64,000 nt of DNA from Aurantiacibacter zhengii (GTDB taxonomy: Bacteria > Pseudomonadota > Alphaproteobacteria > Sphingomonadales > Sphingomonadaceae): contig NZ_QXFL01000002.1 of assembly GCF_003584125.1 (NCBI RefSeq), positions 124,001 through 188,000 on the forward strand, in the 5' to 3' direction. The notes below the pieces were generated by a model. The model searched no databases and was not told the DNA's origin. It saw nothing but the letters and a program-made list of their open reading frames with translations. Positions 9,020-17,544 of this stretch are shown one piece after another. A program made the translations under genes and the position numbers. The first letter of the stretch is position 1. Each line of letters opens with the position of its first letter.

Positions 9020-9622
9020 ATGAGCATGCTGTTCGACCGGCTGCAACGCCACTTTGCCCAAACGCAGCATGTCGGCATGGCCGGTATCCGGGACGATAGC
9101 GATTTCGTCGATCTGCCCGAGCTGCGCGATGCCGCGGTGCTGATCCCTGTTACCGAGCGTGACGAGCCCGGCGTGCTGCTGACCCATCGGCCCGATACCA
9201 TGCCCAGCCACCCCGGACAGGTCTCTTTCCCCGGCGGCAAGCTGGAGCCGGGTGAAACCGTGATCGAAGCTGCCTTGCGCGAAGCGCACGAGGAACTGGC
9301 CATCGATCCTGCCCGCGTGCGCGTGGTGGGAGAGGCAACGACGTTCGTGACCGGCACCGGCTATCGCCTGACACCGGTATTGGGCGTCATTCCTGCCGAG
9401 ATGGAAATCCGCCCCGACCCGCGCGAGGTCGCCGGCTGGTTCGAAGCGCCGCTTCGCCACCTTCTCGACCAGGACAATCACAAGCCCAAGATCGGCATGT
9501 TCAACGGTCACGAGCGGCCCTATGTCGAAATCGACTGGGACGGCCACCGCATCTGGGGCATCACGGCGGGGATCATCGCGCATCTTTCGCACCGGTTCAC
9601 CGTGGATGACCTGCTTGGGTGA
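9020..9622 (+). CDS. CoA pyrophosphatase-type NUDIX hydrolase
   Basis: 200-residue NUDIX hydrolase, probably cleaving CoA or its derivatives to phosphopantetheine and 3',5'-ADP. The NUDIX box GGKLEPGETVIEAALREAHEEL runs about residues 73-94 with the REAHEEL metal ligands intact, and just before it LTHRPDTMPSHPGQVSFPG matches the CoA-pyrophosphatase signature. It follows DUF1285 by 10 bp and precedes cca, a common arrangement. Confidence 0.9.
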   Translation: MSMLFDRLQRHFAQTQHVGMAGIRDDSDFVDLPELRDAAVLIPVTERDEPGVLLTHRPDTMPSHPGQVSFPGGKLEPGETVIEAALREAHEELAIDPARVRVVGEATTFVTGTGYRLTPVLGVIPAEMEIRPDPREVAGWFEAPLRHLLDQDNHKPKIGMFNGHERPYVEIDWDGHRIWGITAGIIAHLSHRFTVDDLLG

Positions 9623-9654
9623 GTTAGCTCCGCAAACCCCCACCATCCGACCGT

Positions 9655-9730
9655 CCTGAGCTTGTCGAAGGACTGCTTTGTCTTCTAGCAACAACAAAAA
9701 TCGGAGGGGCAACCCTTCGACAAGCTCAGG
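9655..9730. repeat. REP-like inverted pair upstream of cca
   Basis: CCTGAGCTTGTCGAAGG at 9655-9671 and its exact reverse complement CCTTCGACAAGCTCAGG at 9714-9730 are 42 bases apart and could form a 17-bp stem. This 17-mer is a dispersed repeat in many sphingomonads. A second pair lies near 42.3 kb. Confidence 0.85.
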
Positions 9731-9740
9731 GTATCCGGAA

Positions 9741-10922
9741 TTGGCAGACAAACTTCCCCCAACCCAATGGACGCAGCGCGCGGACCTTGCGCAGCTTGTC
9801 GGCGCGCTTGGTGCGGATAACCTGCGCTGGGTAGGCGGCGCGGTGCGCGATACGCTGCTGGGGCTTGCGGTAAAGGATATCGACGCCGCCACGCTGCTGC
9901 ATCCCGAAAAGGTGATGGCGCGGTTGAAAGAGGCGGGCATCAAGGTCGTCCCCACTGGCCTCGATCATGGCACCGTCACCGCCGTACTCGATGGCGGCCC
10001 GGTGGAGGTGACGACCCTGCGCAAGGATGTCGCGACCGACGGCCGGCGCGCCACCGTTGCCTTTGCCGACAACTGGCAGGACGATGCCGCGCGGCGCGAT
10101 TTCACAATCAATGCGCTTTACGCCCATCCCGAAACGCTGGAGATCTCCGACTATTTTGGCGGCCTCGACGATCTCGAGGCACGCCGCGTGCGCTTCATCG
10201 GCGACGCGCAGGAGCGTATTCGCGAGGATCATTTGCGGATCCTGCGCTATTACCGCTTCCAGGCGCGCTTCGGCTCCACGCTCGATCCCGAAGGAGAAGA
10301 TGCCTGCGCCGCGCTTGCCCCGATGCTGAAGGGCCTCAGCCGCGAACGGGTGGCGATGGATTTGCTTTCCCTGCTGGGCTTGCCCGATCCGCTGGGCACC
10401 GTGCAGCGGATGTTCGATCGCGGGGTGCTGCCGGTAATCCTGCCGGAAGTCACCGCCGAGGGACTGGAGCGGCTGGCCGCCCTGATTGGGACAGAGCGCA
10501 GACAGGATGTCGCGCCGGACCCCGTCCGCCGCCTTGCCGCCATGCTGCCCGCCGATGCAAAAAACGCAGAGCAGGTGGCAGCGCGCCTGCGGCTTTCCAA
10601 CGCCATCAGGAGACGCCTTGCGCGCCTGGCAAACCGGCAGCGCAGGCCGGGCGACCCGCGGGTGCTCGCCTACCGCGAAGGCACCGAAGTCGCGCGCGAC
10701 CTGCTGCTGCTGGCAGATGAGCCCGTCGCACCGCTGGACGGCTGGGAAATCCCCCGGTTCCCCTTGCGCGGCGGAGAAATCGTCGCGCGCGGGGTCGATG
10801 CCGGGCCCGAGGTGGCGCGCATCCTGCAAGCGGTGGAAAATCGTTGGCTGGCAGAGGGTTTTCCCGGCGAGGACCGCGTTGCTGTCCTCCTCGACGAGGA
10901 ACTGGACGACCGCGACCGATAG
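9741..10922 (+). CDS. cca: CCA tRNA nucleotidyltransferase
   Basis: Adds or repairs the 3'-CCA end of tRNAs. LRWVGGAVRDTLLG with the metal pair KDIDAAT is the class II nucleotidyltransferase catalytic core; DFTINALYAHPE and the RRVRFIGDAQERIREDHLRILRYYRF segment (shown by RFIGDAQERIREDHLRILR) follow. Start is uncertain: TTG 9741 (reads LADKLPPTQW) matches the usual N-terminus, but the frame is open to TTG 9678, and a good ribosome-binding site GGAGGGG sits at 9703-9709, separated from TTG 9741 by a copy of the REP-like repeat. About 393 residues from 9741. Confidence 0.92.
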   Translation: MADKLPPTQWTQRADLAQLVGALGADNLRWVGGAVRDTLLGLAVKDIDAATLLHPEKVMARLKEAGIKVVPTGLDHGTVTAVLDGGPVEVTTLRKDVATDGRRATVAFADNWQDDAARRDFTINALYAHPETLEISDYFGGLDDLEARRVRFIGDAQERIREDHLRILRYYRFQARFGSTLDPEGEDACAALAPMLKGLSRERVAMDLLSLLGLPDPLGTVQRMFDRGVLPVILPEVTAEGLERLAALIGTERRQDVAPDPVRRLAAMLPADAKNAEQVAARLRLSNAIRRRLARLANRQRRPGDPRVLAYREGTEVARDLLLLADEPVAPLDGWEIPRFPLRGGEIVARGVDAGPEVARILQAVENRWLAEGFPGEDRVAVLLDEELDDRDR

Positions 10923-11167
10923 GCGCGACTCGCAGTTTGTCCTTGAAATTTTCTGCAGGGCTGGTGCAGGTAAGGTTCAGAGGCCGCCTGCTAGGTAGTC
11001 TTATATCGGGATCGGCGCTGCTTGCGCCGTCTGTGTCTGCCCCGGCGCGTTGCCGGGTGCTTGCCGCCCGATTGCCATTTCCGGCGCCACTTCAGGCCAT
11101 GTCGGACGATTTTGAACTCCCGGACCCGCGTCATGCGAAGCGGTCTGGATGGAAGGGGATTACTTGC
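10923..11167. other. Intergenic region between cca and the secreted protein
   Basis: 245 bases without a supported gene. It holds a hairpin CCCGGC-GCGTT-GCCGGG at 11041-11057 without a T run, so not a terminator, and GACTC at 10926-10930. The promoter of the downstream gene should lie here; I could not assign -35 and -10 boxes with confidence. Confidence 0.4.
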
Positions 11168-11674
11168 ATGAAGAAGATCGCACTCACCGCCGCCGCGCTT
11201 GCCGCACTCGCTGCCAATCCTGCCTTGGCGCAGGACGTGGGCGACACCGTGATGGGCAATGACGGGAATGCCATCGGCACTGTCGCCGACGCGAACGAAC
11301 AGGGCGTCCTGCTGACCGTGGGCGAATACCAGATCGCCATCCCCGCCGGTGCCTTTGGCACTAGCGAAGCCGGCCCGACGCTGAACATCAGCCGCGACCA
11401 GCTTGTGCAGATGCATGAAGAGCAGCTTGCAGCAGCCGAAGCGGCGCTGACTGCCGCCCTCGTCGAAGGCGCAGCTGTCGTCACCGCCGACCCGCAGCCG
11501 CTGGGCACCATCGAAACCGTGGACGAAGCCAACGTCGTGATCGTTCGCGAAGACGAAACCAAGGTGGCCCTGCCGCGTGAAATGTTCGCGGTGGACCCCA
11601 ACGGCGCGCTGATTGCCCGCATCATGATGGCGGACCTCGAAGCTGCGCTCGCCGCGCAGGCCGATGCCGGCTAA
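11168..11674 (+). CDS. Secreted protein with two tandem PRC-barrel-like units
   Basis: 168-residue exported protein of unknown function. ATG 11168 starts a clean signal peptide (MKKIALTAAALAALAANPALA) cut before QDVG. The mature part shows an internal duplication: one unit around GNAIGTVADANEQGVLLTVG and one around PLGTIETVDEANVVIVRED, each followed by an I/L-P-x-x-x-F segment. Repeated G-x-I-x-x-V strands resemble PRC-barrel units, but this is a visual comparison. The reading frame is open upstream to 10844, overlapping cca, and lacks sense there. A strong terminator follows at 11704. Confidence 0.75.
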   Translation: MKKIALTAAALAALAANPALAQDVGDTVMGNDGNAIGTVADANEQGVLLTVGEYQIAIPAGAFGTSEAGPTLNISRDQLVQMHEEQLAAAEAALTAALVEGAAVVTADPQPLGTIETVDEANVVIVREDETKVALPREMFAVDPNGALIARIMMADLEAALAAQADAG

Positions 11675-11703
11675 GCTTTCGGCTTACCCAAATCACCAAG
11701 AGA

Positions 11704-11737
11704 CCCGGCAGGAGCGATCCTGCCGGGTTTTTCTTTT
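11704..11737 (+). terminator. Rho-independent terminator after the secreted protein gene
   Basis: Perfect 10-bp stem CCCGGCAGGA / TCCTGCCGGG with a GCGA tetraloop, followed by TTTTTCTTTT. It ends the unit at 11674. Confidence 0.95.
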
Positions 11738-11804
11738 GTGCAAAGGCTCGGTTCTCCAACCAATTTGGCTTGACCCGTCGTGACGGTTGGCGAAACGTCG
11801 GCGC

Positions 11805-12662
11805 ATGTTCGATGAGGTCGCGCGCAAACAGTTGGATACAGACGGGTTCTGCCACGTGCCAGACCTGCTTCCGCAGCCTGTTATCGAACGACTTCGAGAC
11901 TTCTTCGAACCGCTTCTGATTGCCGATACGGTGCCTCGCAAGGCGCTTCGCACGGCACCTGGCGGCAAGGTCGTAACAAATGTCGGAGACTTGTTCGCCT
12001 GGGGCGATCCTGCCCCGCTGGAACTGCTTGCCCTGCCCGAGGTCATGCAGATAGCCACGGCAATCTGCGGCGAGAACGTCTTTGTCGCGCAGGAATTTGC
12101 CGTCATCAAGCATCGCGGCGATGGCAACCCGGTGCTGTGGCACCAGGACATGGTCTATCGCCGCACTGCGCCATGCTTCACGATGGGCATCTATCTCGAC
12201 GATGCCGACGCTGGTGACGGCGCATTACGCTACGTACCGGGCAGCCATCTGCGGGATGAACCGATCTGCGATCTGGCCGCGCTCCCCGCGGTGGAGGTTC
12301 CTGCAAGGGCGGGCGATGCGATCCTTCATGACATGATGGTTGCCCATTCATCGGAGCCTATGGAAGGCAACGCCATTCGCCGCGTGATCTACCTGGAATT
12401 CATGGCTGCCGAACTGGCGCTGGGCGAGGAGATTTATCCGCGCGACGTGATCGACAACCGCCGCCGCCTGCTCTTCGCTGCGCGTCGCTACCGGCGTGAG
12501 ACATTCCCTGCGGCCAGCTGCTTCAAGCCGCGTCAGCGTGACCCGTCACCGAGGGACCGCCACCAGCCTCTCGGCCGTGTGCTGTCGGAAATCGCGGCCC
12601 ATCCCCGGTTCCTGCGCTCCGCCAATTACTGTTTCGACCGCATCGCGGCCCAGCTCGATTAG
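11805..12662 (+). CDS. Phytanoyl-CoA dioxygenase (PhyH) family protein
   Basis: 285-residue Fe(II)/2-oxoglutarate-type oxygenase. The metal triad is visible as WHQDM (H-x-D, near 114-116) and the distal His in VAHSSEP, with the Arg of IRRVIYLEF likely binding 2-oxoglutarate. GDGALRYVPGSHL is the typical PhyH loop. Substrate unknown; many bacterial members hydroxylate small metabolites. ATG 11805 chosen; TTG 11787 is an in-frame alternative. It converges on parC with only 9 bp between stops and no terminator there. Confidence 0.88.
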   Translation: MFDEVARKQLDTDGFCHVPDLLPQPVIERLRDFFEPLLIADTVPRKALRTAPGGKVVTNVGDLFAWGDPAPLELLALPEVMQIATAICGENVFVAQEFAVIKHRGDGNPVLWHQDMVYRRTAPCFTMGIYLDDADAGDGALRYVPGSHLRDEPICDLAALPAVEVPARAGDAILHDMMVAHSSEPMEGNAIRRVIYLEFMAAELALGEEIYPRDVIDNRRRLLFAARRYRRETFPAASCFKPRQRDPSPRDRHQPLGRVLSEIAAHPRFLRSANYCFDRIAAQLD

Positions 12663-12671
12663 GCTGGCGCC

Positions 12672-14972
12672 TCAGGTAAAGCTGTTATCCTTGGGGAAGC
12701 CCTGCGGCGGCATCCGGCCAGCGGCCCCGCGCGCCACTTTCCACATGCCGATCTCGTTCTCCGTCCGGGTGCGGTCGCCCTTGCCGCCCATCTGCCAGCT
12801 GAGGCCGTCCTCCAGTTTGAAGGTGGTGGCATCGGACAGGCCGCCATCGCGATAGCGTTGCAGGGTCACGCCCTGCCCGCGGGTCATCACCGGCATTTCC
12901 TCCAGCGCGAAGACCACCAGCTTGCGGTTCTCGCCCACCACGGCCACGTGATCGTGCTCTTTCGCCACTTCGCGCGCGACGATCAGTTTCGCATCGCCCT
13001 TCAGGTTCACCACCTGCCGGCCCTTGCGGGTTTCGGCCAGCAGTTCATCGGTAATGGCGACGAAGCCCTTGCCCACGGTGGAAGCGAGCAGCACCTGCTT
13101 GTCCTTTTCGTGCACAACCACCGCGATGATCTGGGTGGCGGCATCGATATCGAGCGTATTGCGCACCGGTTCGCCAAAGCCGCGCGCGCTGGGCAACTTG
13201 TCCGCGCCCAGCGTGAAGAAGCGCCCGTCCGCACCGCACAGCAGCAGCTTGTCCGTTGTCTGGCAATGGACGGCAAAGGCCGGGCCATCGCCCTCCTTGT
13301 ACTTGAAATCGCCGCAGCCGTCCTCGCCAAGGTCCACGTGCCCCTTGGCCGCGCGCACCCATCCCTTGGCCGAGAGGATCACCGTCACCGGCTCTTTCTC
13401 GATCATGGCATCGGGATTGAATTCCACGGTAGGCGCAGCCTCGGCGATGGTCGTGCGGCGCGCACCGATGGCGGTATCCTCGCCGTATTCCTTGCGCAGG
13501 GCAGCCATGTCGCGCTTCAGGCGCGTGCGCTGGCGAGCCGGGCTTTCGAGTAGCTTCGTAAGCTCCTCCTGCTCCTTCAGCAGTTCGTCCTTCTCGGTAC
13601 GAAGCTGCATCTCCTCCAGCTTGCGCAAGCTGCGCAGGCGCATGTTCAGGATGGCTTCGGTCTGCCGGTCGGTAAGGCCGAATTCCGCCATCATCACCGG
13701 CTTCGGCTCGTCCTCCGTCCGAATGATTTCGATCACCCGGTCGAGGTTGAGGAAGGCGATGATGTAGCCTTCCAGCAGTTCCAGCCGGTCCGCGATCTTC
13801 TCCAGCCGGTGCGCGGTACGCCGCTGCAAAATCTCGATCTGGTGCGTAACCCAGTTCTGCAGGAGTTCCTTCAGCCCCATCACCATCGGCGTGCGGGTGT
13901 GATCCAGCACGTTGAGGTTCAGGCTGAAGCGCGTTTCCAGATCGGTGAGCTTGTAGACGCTTTCCTTCAGCAGTTCGGGATCGACATTGCGGCTGCGCGG
14001 CACCAGCACGATGCGCACCTGCTCGTCGCTCTCGTCGCGCACGTCTTCCAGGATAGGCAGCTTCTTGTCGCCGATGGCCGCGGCGATCTGTTCGATCAGC
14101 TTGCTCTTGGGCACCTGGTAGGGAATTTCGGAGATGACCAGCTGGTATCCCCCGCCCTTCTGGCGCTCGATCCCCGCATCGCGATCCTGCGCGTTCTCCG
14201 CTTCCGCAGCAAAGAAGCGCCCGCGCACGCGGAAGGAACCGCGCCCTGTTTCGTAGGCGTTGGAGATCGCTTCCGGGCTGTCGACGACAAGGCCGCCGGT
14301 GGCGAAATCCGGCCCCTTGAACACGGTCATCAGCTCTTCATGGGTGACGTCCTTGTTGAACATCACCTTTTCGGCCGCGTCCAGCACCTCTGCCACGTTG
14401 TGGCTGGGGATGCTGGTGGCCATGCCCACGGCGATCCCGCTGGCGCCGTTCGCCAGCAGATTGGGGAAGAGGCCCGGCATGATGACCGGCTCTTCTTCTT
14501 CGTTGTTGTAGGTGGGGATGAACTCGACCGTGCCCTCGTCCAGCCCGTCCATCAGCTGCATCGCGGTGCGCGTCAGCTTGCATTCGGTGTAGCGGTAGGC
14601 GGCGGCATTATCGCCGTCGATATTGCCGAAGTTGCCCTGCCCCTCCACCAGCGGATAGCGCAGCGTGAACGGCTGGGCGAGGCGCACCATCGCATCGTAG
14701 ACCGCCACGTCGCCGTGCGGGTGATACTTGCCGATCACGTCGCCCACCACGCGGGCGCTCTTCTTGAAGGTGGAATCGGGCGATAGGCGCAGCTGCCGCA
14801 TCGTCCACAGCAGGCGGCGGTGGACCGGCTTCAGGCCATCGCGCAGGTCCGGCAGCGAACGCGCCGTAATCGTCGACAGGGCATAGACGAGATAGCGCTC
14901 CGAAAGCGCGCTTTCAAACGGTTCGCGGGTGATGCCCGCGCCGGAATCATCGGGTTCTTCAACGGTTGCCAT
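12672..14972 (-). CDS. parC: DNA topoisomerase IV subunit A
   Basis: Unlinks daughter chromosomes together with ParE. 766 residues, normal length. The N-terminal breakage-reunion domain has [16 protein letters not shown] (83-98) and the catalytic Tyr in AAAYRYTE (Tyr128). The position equal to E. coli ParC Ser80, a quinolone-contact residue, is Val89, and the Glu84 position is Asp93. The C-terminal beta-pinwheel follows ([26 protein letters not shown]). parE is not in the window. ParC rather than GyrA because of length and C-terminal sequence. Confidence 0.95.
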   Translation of the reverse strand: MATVEEPDDSGAGITREPFESALSERYLVYALSTITARSLPDLRDGLKPVHRRLLWTMRQLRLSPDSTFKKSARVVGDVIGKYHPHGDVAVYDAMVRLAQPFTLRYPLVEGQGNFGNIDGDNAAAYRYTECKLTRTAMQLMDGLDEGTVEFIPTYNNEEEEPVIMPGLFPNLLANGASGIAVGMATSIPSHNVAEVLDAAEKVMFNKDVTHEELMTVFKGPDFATGGLVVDSPEAISNAYETGRGSFRVRGRFFAAEAENAQDRDAGIERQKGGGYQLVISEIPYQVPKSKLIEQIAAAIGDKKLPILEDVRDESDEQVRIVLVPRSRNVDPELLKESVYKLTDLETRFSLNLNVLDHTRTPMVMGLKELLQNWVTHQIEILQRRTAHRLEKIADRLELLEGYIIAFLNLDRVIEIIRTEDEPKPVMMAEFGLTDRQTEAILNMRLRSLRKLEEMQLRTEKDELLKEQEELTKLLESPARQRTRLKRDMAALRKEYGEDTAIGARRTTIAEAAPTVEFNPDAMIEKEPVTVILSAKGWVRAAKGHVDLGEDGCGDFKYKEGDGPAFAVHCQTTDKLLLCGADGRFFTLGADKLPSARGFGEPVRNTLDIDAATQIIAVVVHEKDKQVLLASTVGKGFVAITDELLAETRKGRQVVNLKGDAKLIVAREVAKEHDHVAVVGENRKLVVFALEEMPVMTRGQGVTLQRYRDGGLSDATTFKLEDGLSWQMGGKGDRTRTENEIGMWKVARGAAGRMPPQGFPKDNSFT

Positions 14973-15078
14973 GCGGTTTGCCCTATCACCGTCTCCACTC
15001 GGCGGACAGCGCGGAACGCTGCGCTTTCCCCACCCGTTAGAGGGTCAAACAGCAAATCATGAAACAGGAGCATCCCTC

Positions 15079-15630
15079 ATGGCACAACGCGTAATGATCC
15101 TCGCCACCAATGGCTTCGAACAGTCGGAACTCGAAGGCCCGAAAAGCAACCTCGAAGACGCCGGTTACGAAGTCGTGGTCGTCAGCCCCGAAGACGGCCA
15201 GATCAAGGGCTGGGACAAGGACGACTGGGGCAGCCCGGTCGATGTCGACCTGACGCTGGCGGAAGCGAGCGCGAACGAATTCGACGCTCTCGTGCTGCCG
15301 GGCGGACAGATCAACCCTGACTTGCTGCGCGTGGAAGACAAGGCCGTTCAGCTGGTCAAGGACTTCAACACCGCAGGTAAGCCCATCGCCGCAATCTGCC
15401 ACGCGCCGTGGCTGTTGATCGAGGCCGGCATCGTGAAGGGCCGCGAGGCGACCTGCTACCATTCCATCCGCACCGACCTGAAGAATGCCGGCGCGAACGT
15501 AGTGGACAAGGAAGTCGCACGCGATGGCAACCTGATTACCAGCCGCAATCCCGATGACATTCCCGCCTTCTCCGACGCGATTATTTCCGCGCTGAAGAAG
15601 GAAAGCGCCAAGCTTACCGAAGCCGCCTGA
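15079..15630 (+). CDS. PfpI/DJ-1 family protein (type 1 glutamine amidotransferase-like)
   Basis: 183-residue cytosolic protein of the PfpI group, whose members act as proteases, glyoxalases or protein deglycases. The nucleophile elbow AICHAPWLLIEAG contains the conserved Cys (near 103-105) followed by His, and the opening RVMILATNGFEQSELEGP holds the conserved Glu. AGGAG at 15066-15070 fixes ATG 15079. It is divergent from parC and ends in a terminator at 15701. Confidence 0.9.
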   Translation: MAQRVMILATNGFEQSELEGPKSNLEDAGYEVVVVSPEDGQIKGWDKDDWGSPVDVDLTLAEASANEFDALVLPGGQINPDLLRVEDKAVQLVKDFNTAGKPIAAICHAPWLLIEAGIVKGREATCYHSIRTDLKNAGANVVDKEVARDGNLITSRNPDDIPAFSDAIISALKKESAKLTEAA

Positions 15631-15700
15631 TCCGAAGCCGTCTGATCCCCGGACCCGACCCGTCCCCCCCAAAGTACCGGGGATATCGGACTTCAAGAGA

Positions 15701-15735
15701 CCTCGCTGCGCCGAACAGGTGCGGCGGGGTTTTTC
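15701..15735 (+). terminator. Rho-independent terminator after the PfpI gene
   Basis: CCTCGCTGCGCC (15701-15712) pairs with GGTGCGGCGGGG (15718-15729), three G-U pairs, followed by TTTTTCTT. Confidence 0.85.
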
Positions 15736-15793
15736 TTGTGCCGCGCAAACGTGATGGCCGGACCCATGCACGCGTTCGCGCATTGGGATCAGC

Positions 15794-17521
15794 ATGGGGA
15801 AGACAATGCTTGATATCATCCGCCTGAAAATCGGCGCACTTTTGCTAACCCTGATCCTGGTTGTTGGCGTCGCCGCGCAGGCGCAGGCGCAGGACGGGCG
15901 CACGGTCGCCGCCAGTTCGGAGCCGTACGTCTACAAGGTGGAGCAGTTGCAGAACGGCGGCGGTGCAGGCACCCCGCTGGAACTCGACACGCCAATGGGC
16001 ATGATCGAGACATTCATGGCCGCAGGGCAGGAGGAGGACTGGCAGGCCGCCTCTGCCGCGATGGATTTCGCAAATACGGACGCTGATTCCACTGCCCGGC
16101 AAGAACTCGCCGCACAGCTTTACGATCTTTTGCATCGCTCGATCTCGATCAGCTGGTCCGACCTGCCCGACCGTCCCGACGCGGTGGATACCCTGGCCAG
16201 CGACAAGAACCCGATGGCGGGCGTCGCGCGCCGCTCGATCCGATTGGCCACGCTCGACCTCGATGGCCGCTCCGTACCGATCCGGCTCGCCCGCGTGCAG
16301 GCGCCTGGCGGGGAGCCGCTATGGGTATTCAGCCGCCAGACGGTGGCCAACGTGCCGGCACTTTACGCCCTTTATGGCCCGACGAAGTTCGAAAAATCCC
16401 TGCCGCCGGTGCTGCGAAAGCAGGCCTTCTGGACGCTGGCCTGGTGGGAGATCATCGCACTCCCGCTGATCCTGCTGCTGGGAGCCTTCGCAGCTGCGCT
16501 CACCTACCGCGGCATCGGCCACCTGCGCGACCGGATGGATGAGGACGGAAAGCTCCACGGCGTGTTGCAGGCGATCCAGATCCCCGCAACGCTGCTCGCC
16601 TTCGCAGGCACCTTCGCTGTCATCCGCAGTACGTTCTTCCGTCTGTCGGGCCCGGTCAGCGACCTGCTGAATCCTTTGCAGTTGCTCCTGATCATCGCCG
16701 CGGTCATCGGCATCATGCTGGCGGCGCTCGATTTCCTGTTCGATTTTGCCACCACCCGCCGCACCGACAAGCTGGAAGCGCCGGACAACAACGAGGACCG
16801 CGATTTCTACACCAAGATGAGCGCGATCCGACGCATCCTGACAGCCGTGCTGTTGCTGGCGGGCATCGGCTTCCTGCTGGTGGCCAGCAACATGTCGAAC
16901 ACGCTGGGCTTCTCCATCATCGCCTCTGCCGGGGTGCTGGGACTGGTGCTGGCATTCGCCGCGCGCAAGGTGCTGGGCGACATCATGGCCAGCGTGCAGA
17001 TCGCCTTCGCCCGCAGCGCGCGGATTGGCGATGCCGTCTATTACGATGGCCAGTGGTGCTACGTCGAAAAGATCGGCTTCACCCACCTGCGCCTGCGCAG
17101 TTGGGACGAACGCCGCGTGATTGCCCCTGTCAGTGCTTTCACCAGCGAGAGTTTCGAAAACTGGACCAAGCAGGATCCCAGCCTGATGATGCATGTCGAG
17201 CTGGAACTGGATCACCGCGCCGACGTGGACGCGCTGCGAGAGCCCTTCCGCGAATTTGCCGATAACGACGAGGATGTGATCGATCCCGAGGATGCCGTGT
17301 GCGAAGTCGTCGGCCAGAATTCCCGCGCCATGGTGGTGCGCTTCATGGCCCGTGCGCAGGATCCGAAGGTCGGCTGGAAAATGCACTGCCGCATGCGAGA
17401 ACACATGCTGGCCGCCGCAGCCCGGCTGGATGCCGCATCTGGCAACGAACCCGCCCCGGCCTACTTGCCGCGCGAACGCGAAGTGCGGATGGACATGTCG
17501 GTGGAGGAAGAGGTGGGCTGA
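15794..17521 (+). CDS. MscS-family mechanosensitive channel
   Basis: 575-residue channel of the small-conductance mechanosensitive family. A signal sequence (about 1-33) is followed by a 170-residue periplasmic region, then membrane segments near 220-240, 250-275, 295-315 and 345-365, and the pore helix / beta-domain signature SAGVLGLVLAFAARKVLGD leading into FARSARIGD. RVIAPVSAFTSESFENWT is the conserved start of the vestibule. Releases solutes on hypo-osmotic shock; the long N-terminal domain suggests a regulated variant. The start may be ATG 15794 or 15806. Confidence 0.9.
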   Translation: MGKTMLDIIRLKIGALLLTLILVVGVAAQAQAQDGRTVAASSEPYVYKVEQLQNGGGAGTPLELDTPMGMIETFMAAGQEEDWQAASAAMDFANTDADSTARQELAAQLYDLLHRSISISWSDLPDRPDAVDTLASDKNPMAGVARRSIRLATLDLDGRSVPIRLARVQAPGGEPLWVFSRQTVANVPALYALYGPTKFEKSLPPVLRKQAFWTLAWWEIIALPLILLLGAFAAALTYRGIGHLRDRMDEDGKLHGVLQAIQIPATLLAFAGTFAVIRSTFFRLSGPVSDLLNPLQLLLIIAAVIGIMLAALDFLFDFATTRRTDKLEAPDNNEDRDFYTKMSAIRRILTAVLLLAGIGFLLVASNMSNTLGFSIIASAGVLGLVLAFAARKVLGDIMASVQIAFARSARIGDAVYYDGQWCYVEKIGFTHLRLRSWDERRVIAPVSAFTSESFENWTKQDPSLMMHVELELDHRADVDALREPFREFADNDEDVIDPEDAVCEVVGQNSRAMVVRFMARAQDPKVGWKMHCRMREHMLAAAARLDAASGNEPAPAYLPREREVRMDMSVEEEVG

Positions 17522-17544
17522 GGCCTCGCCCTGTGCCGTCCGGG

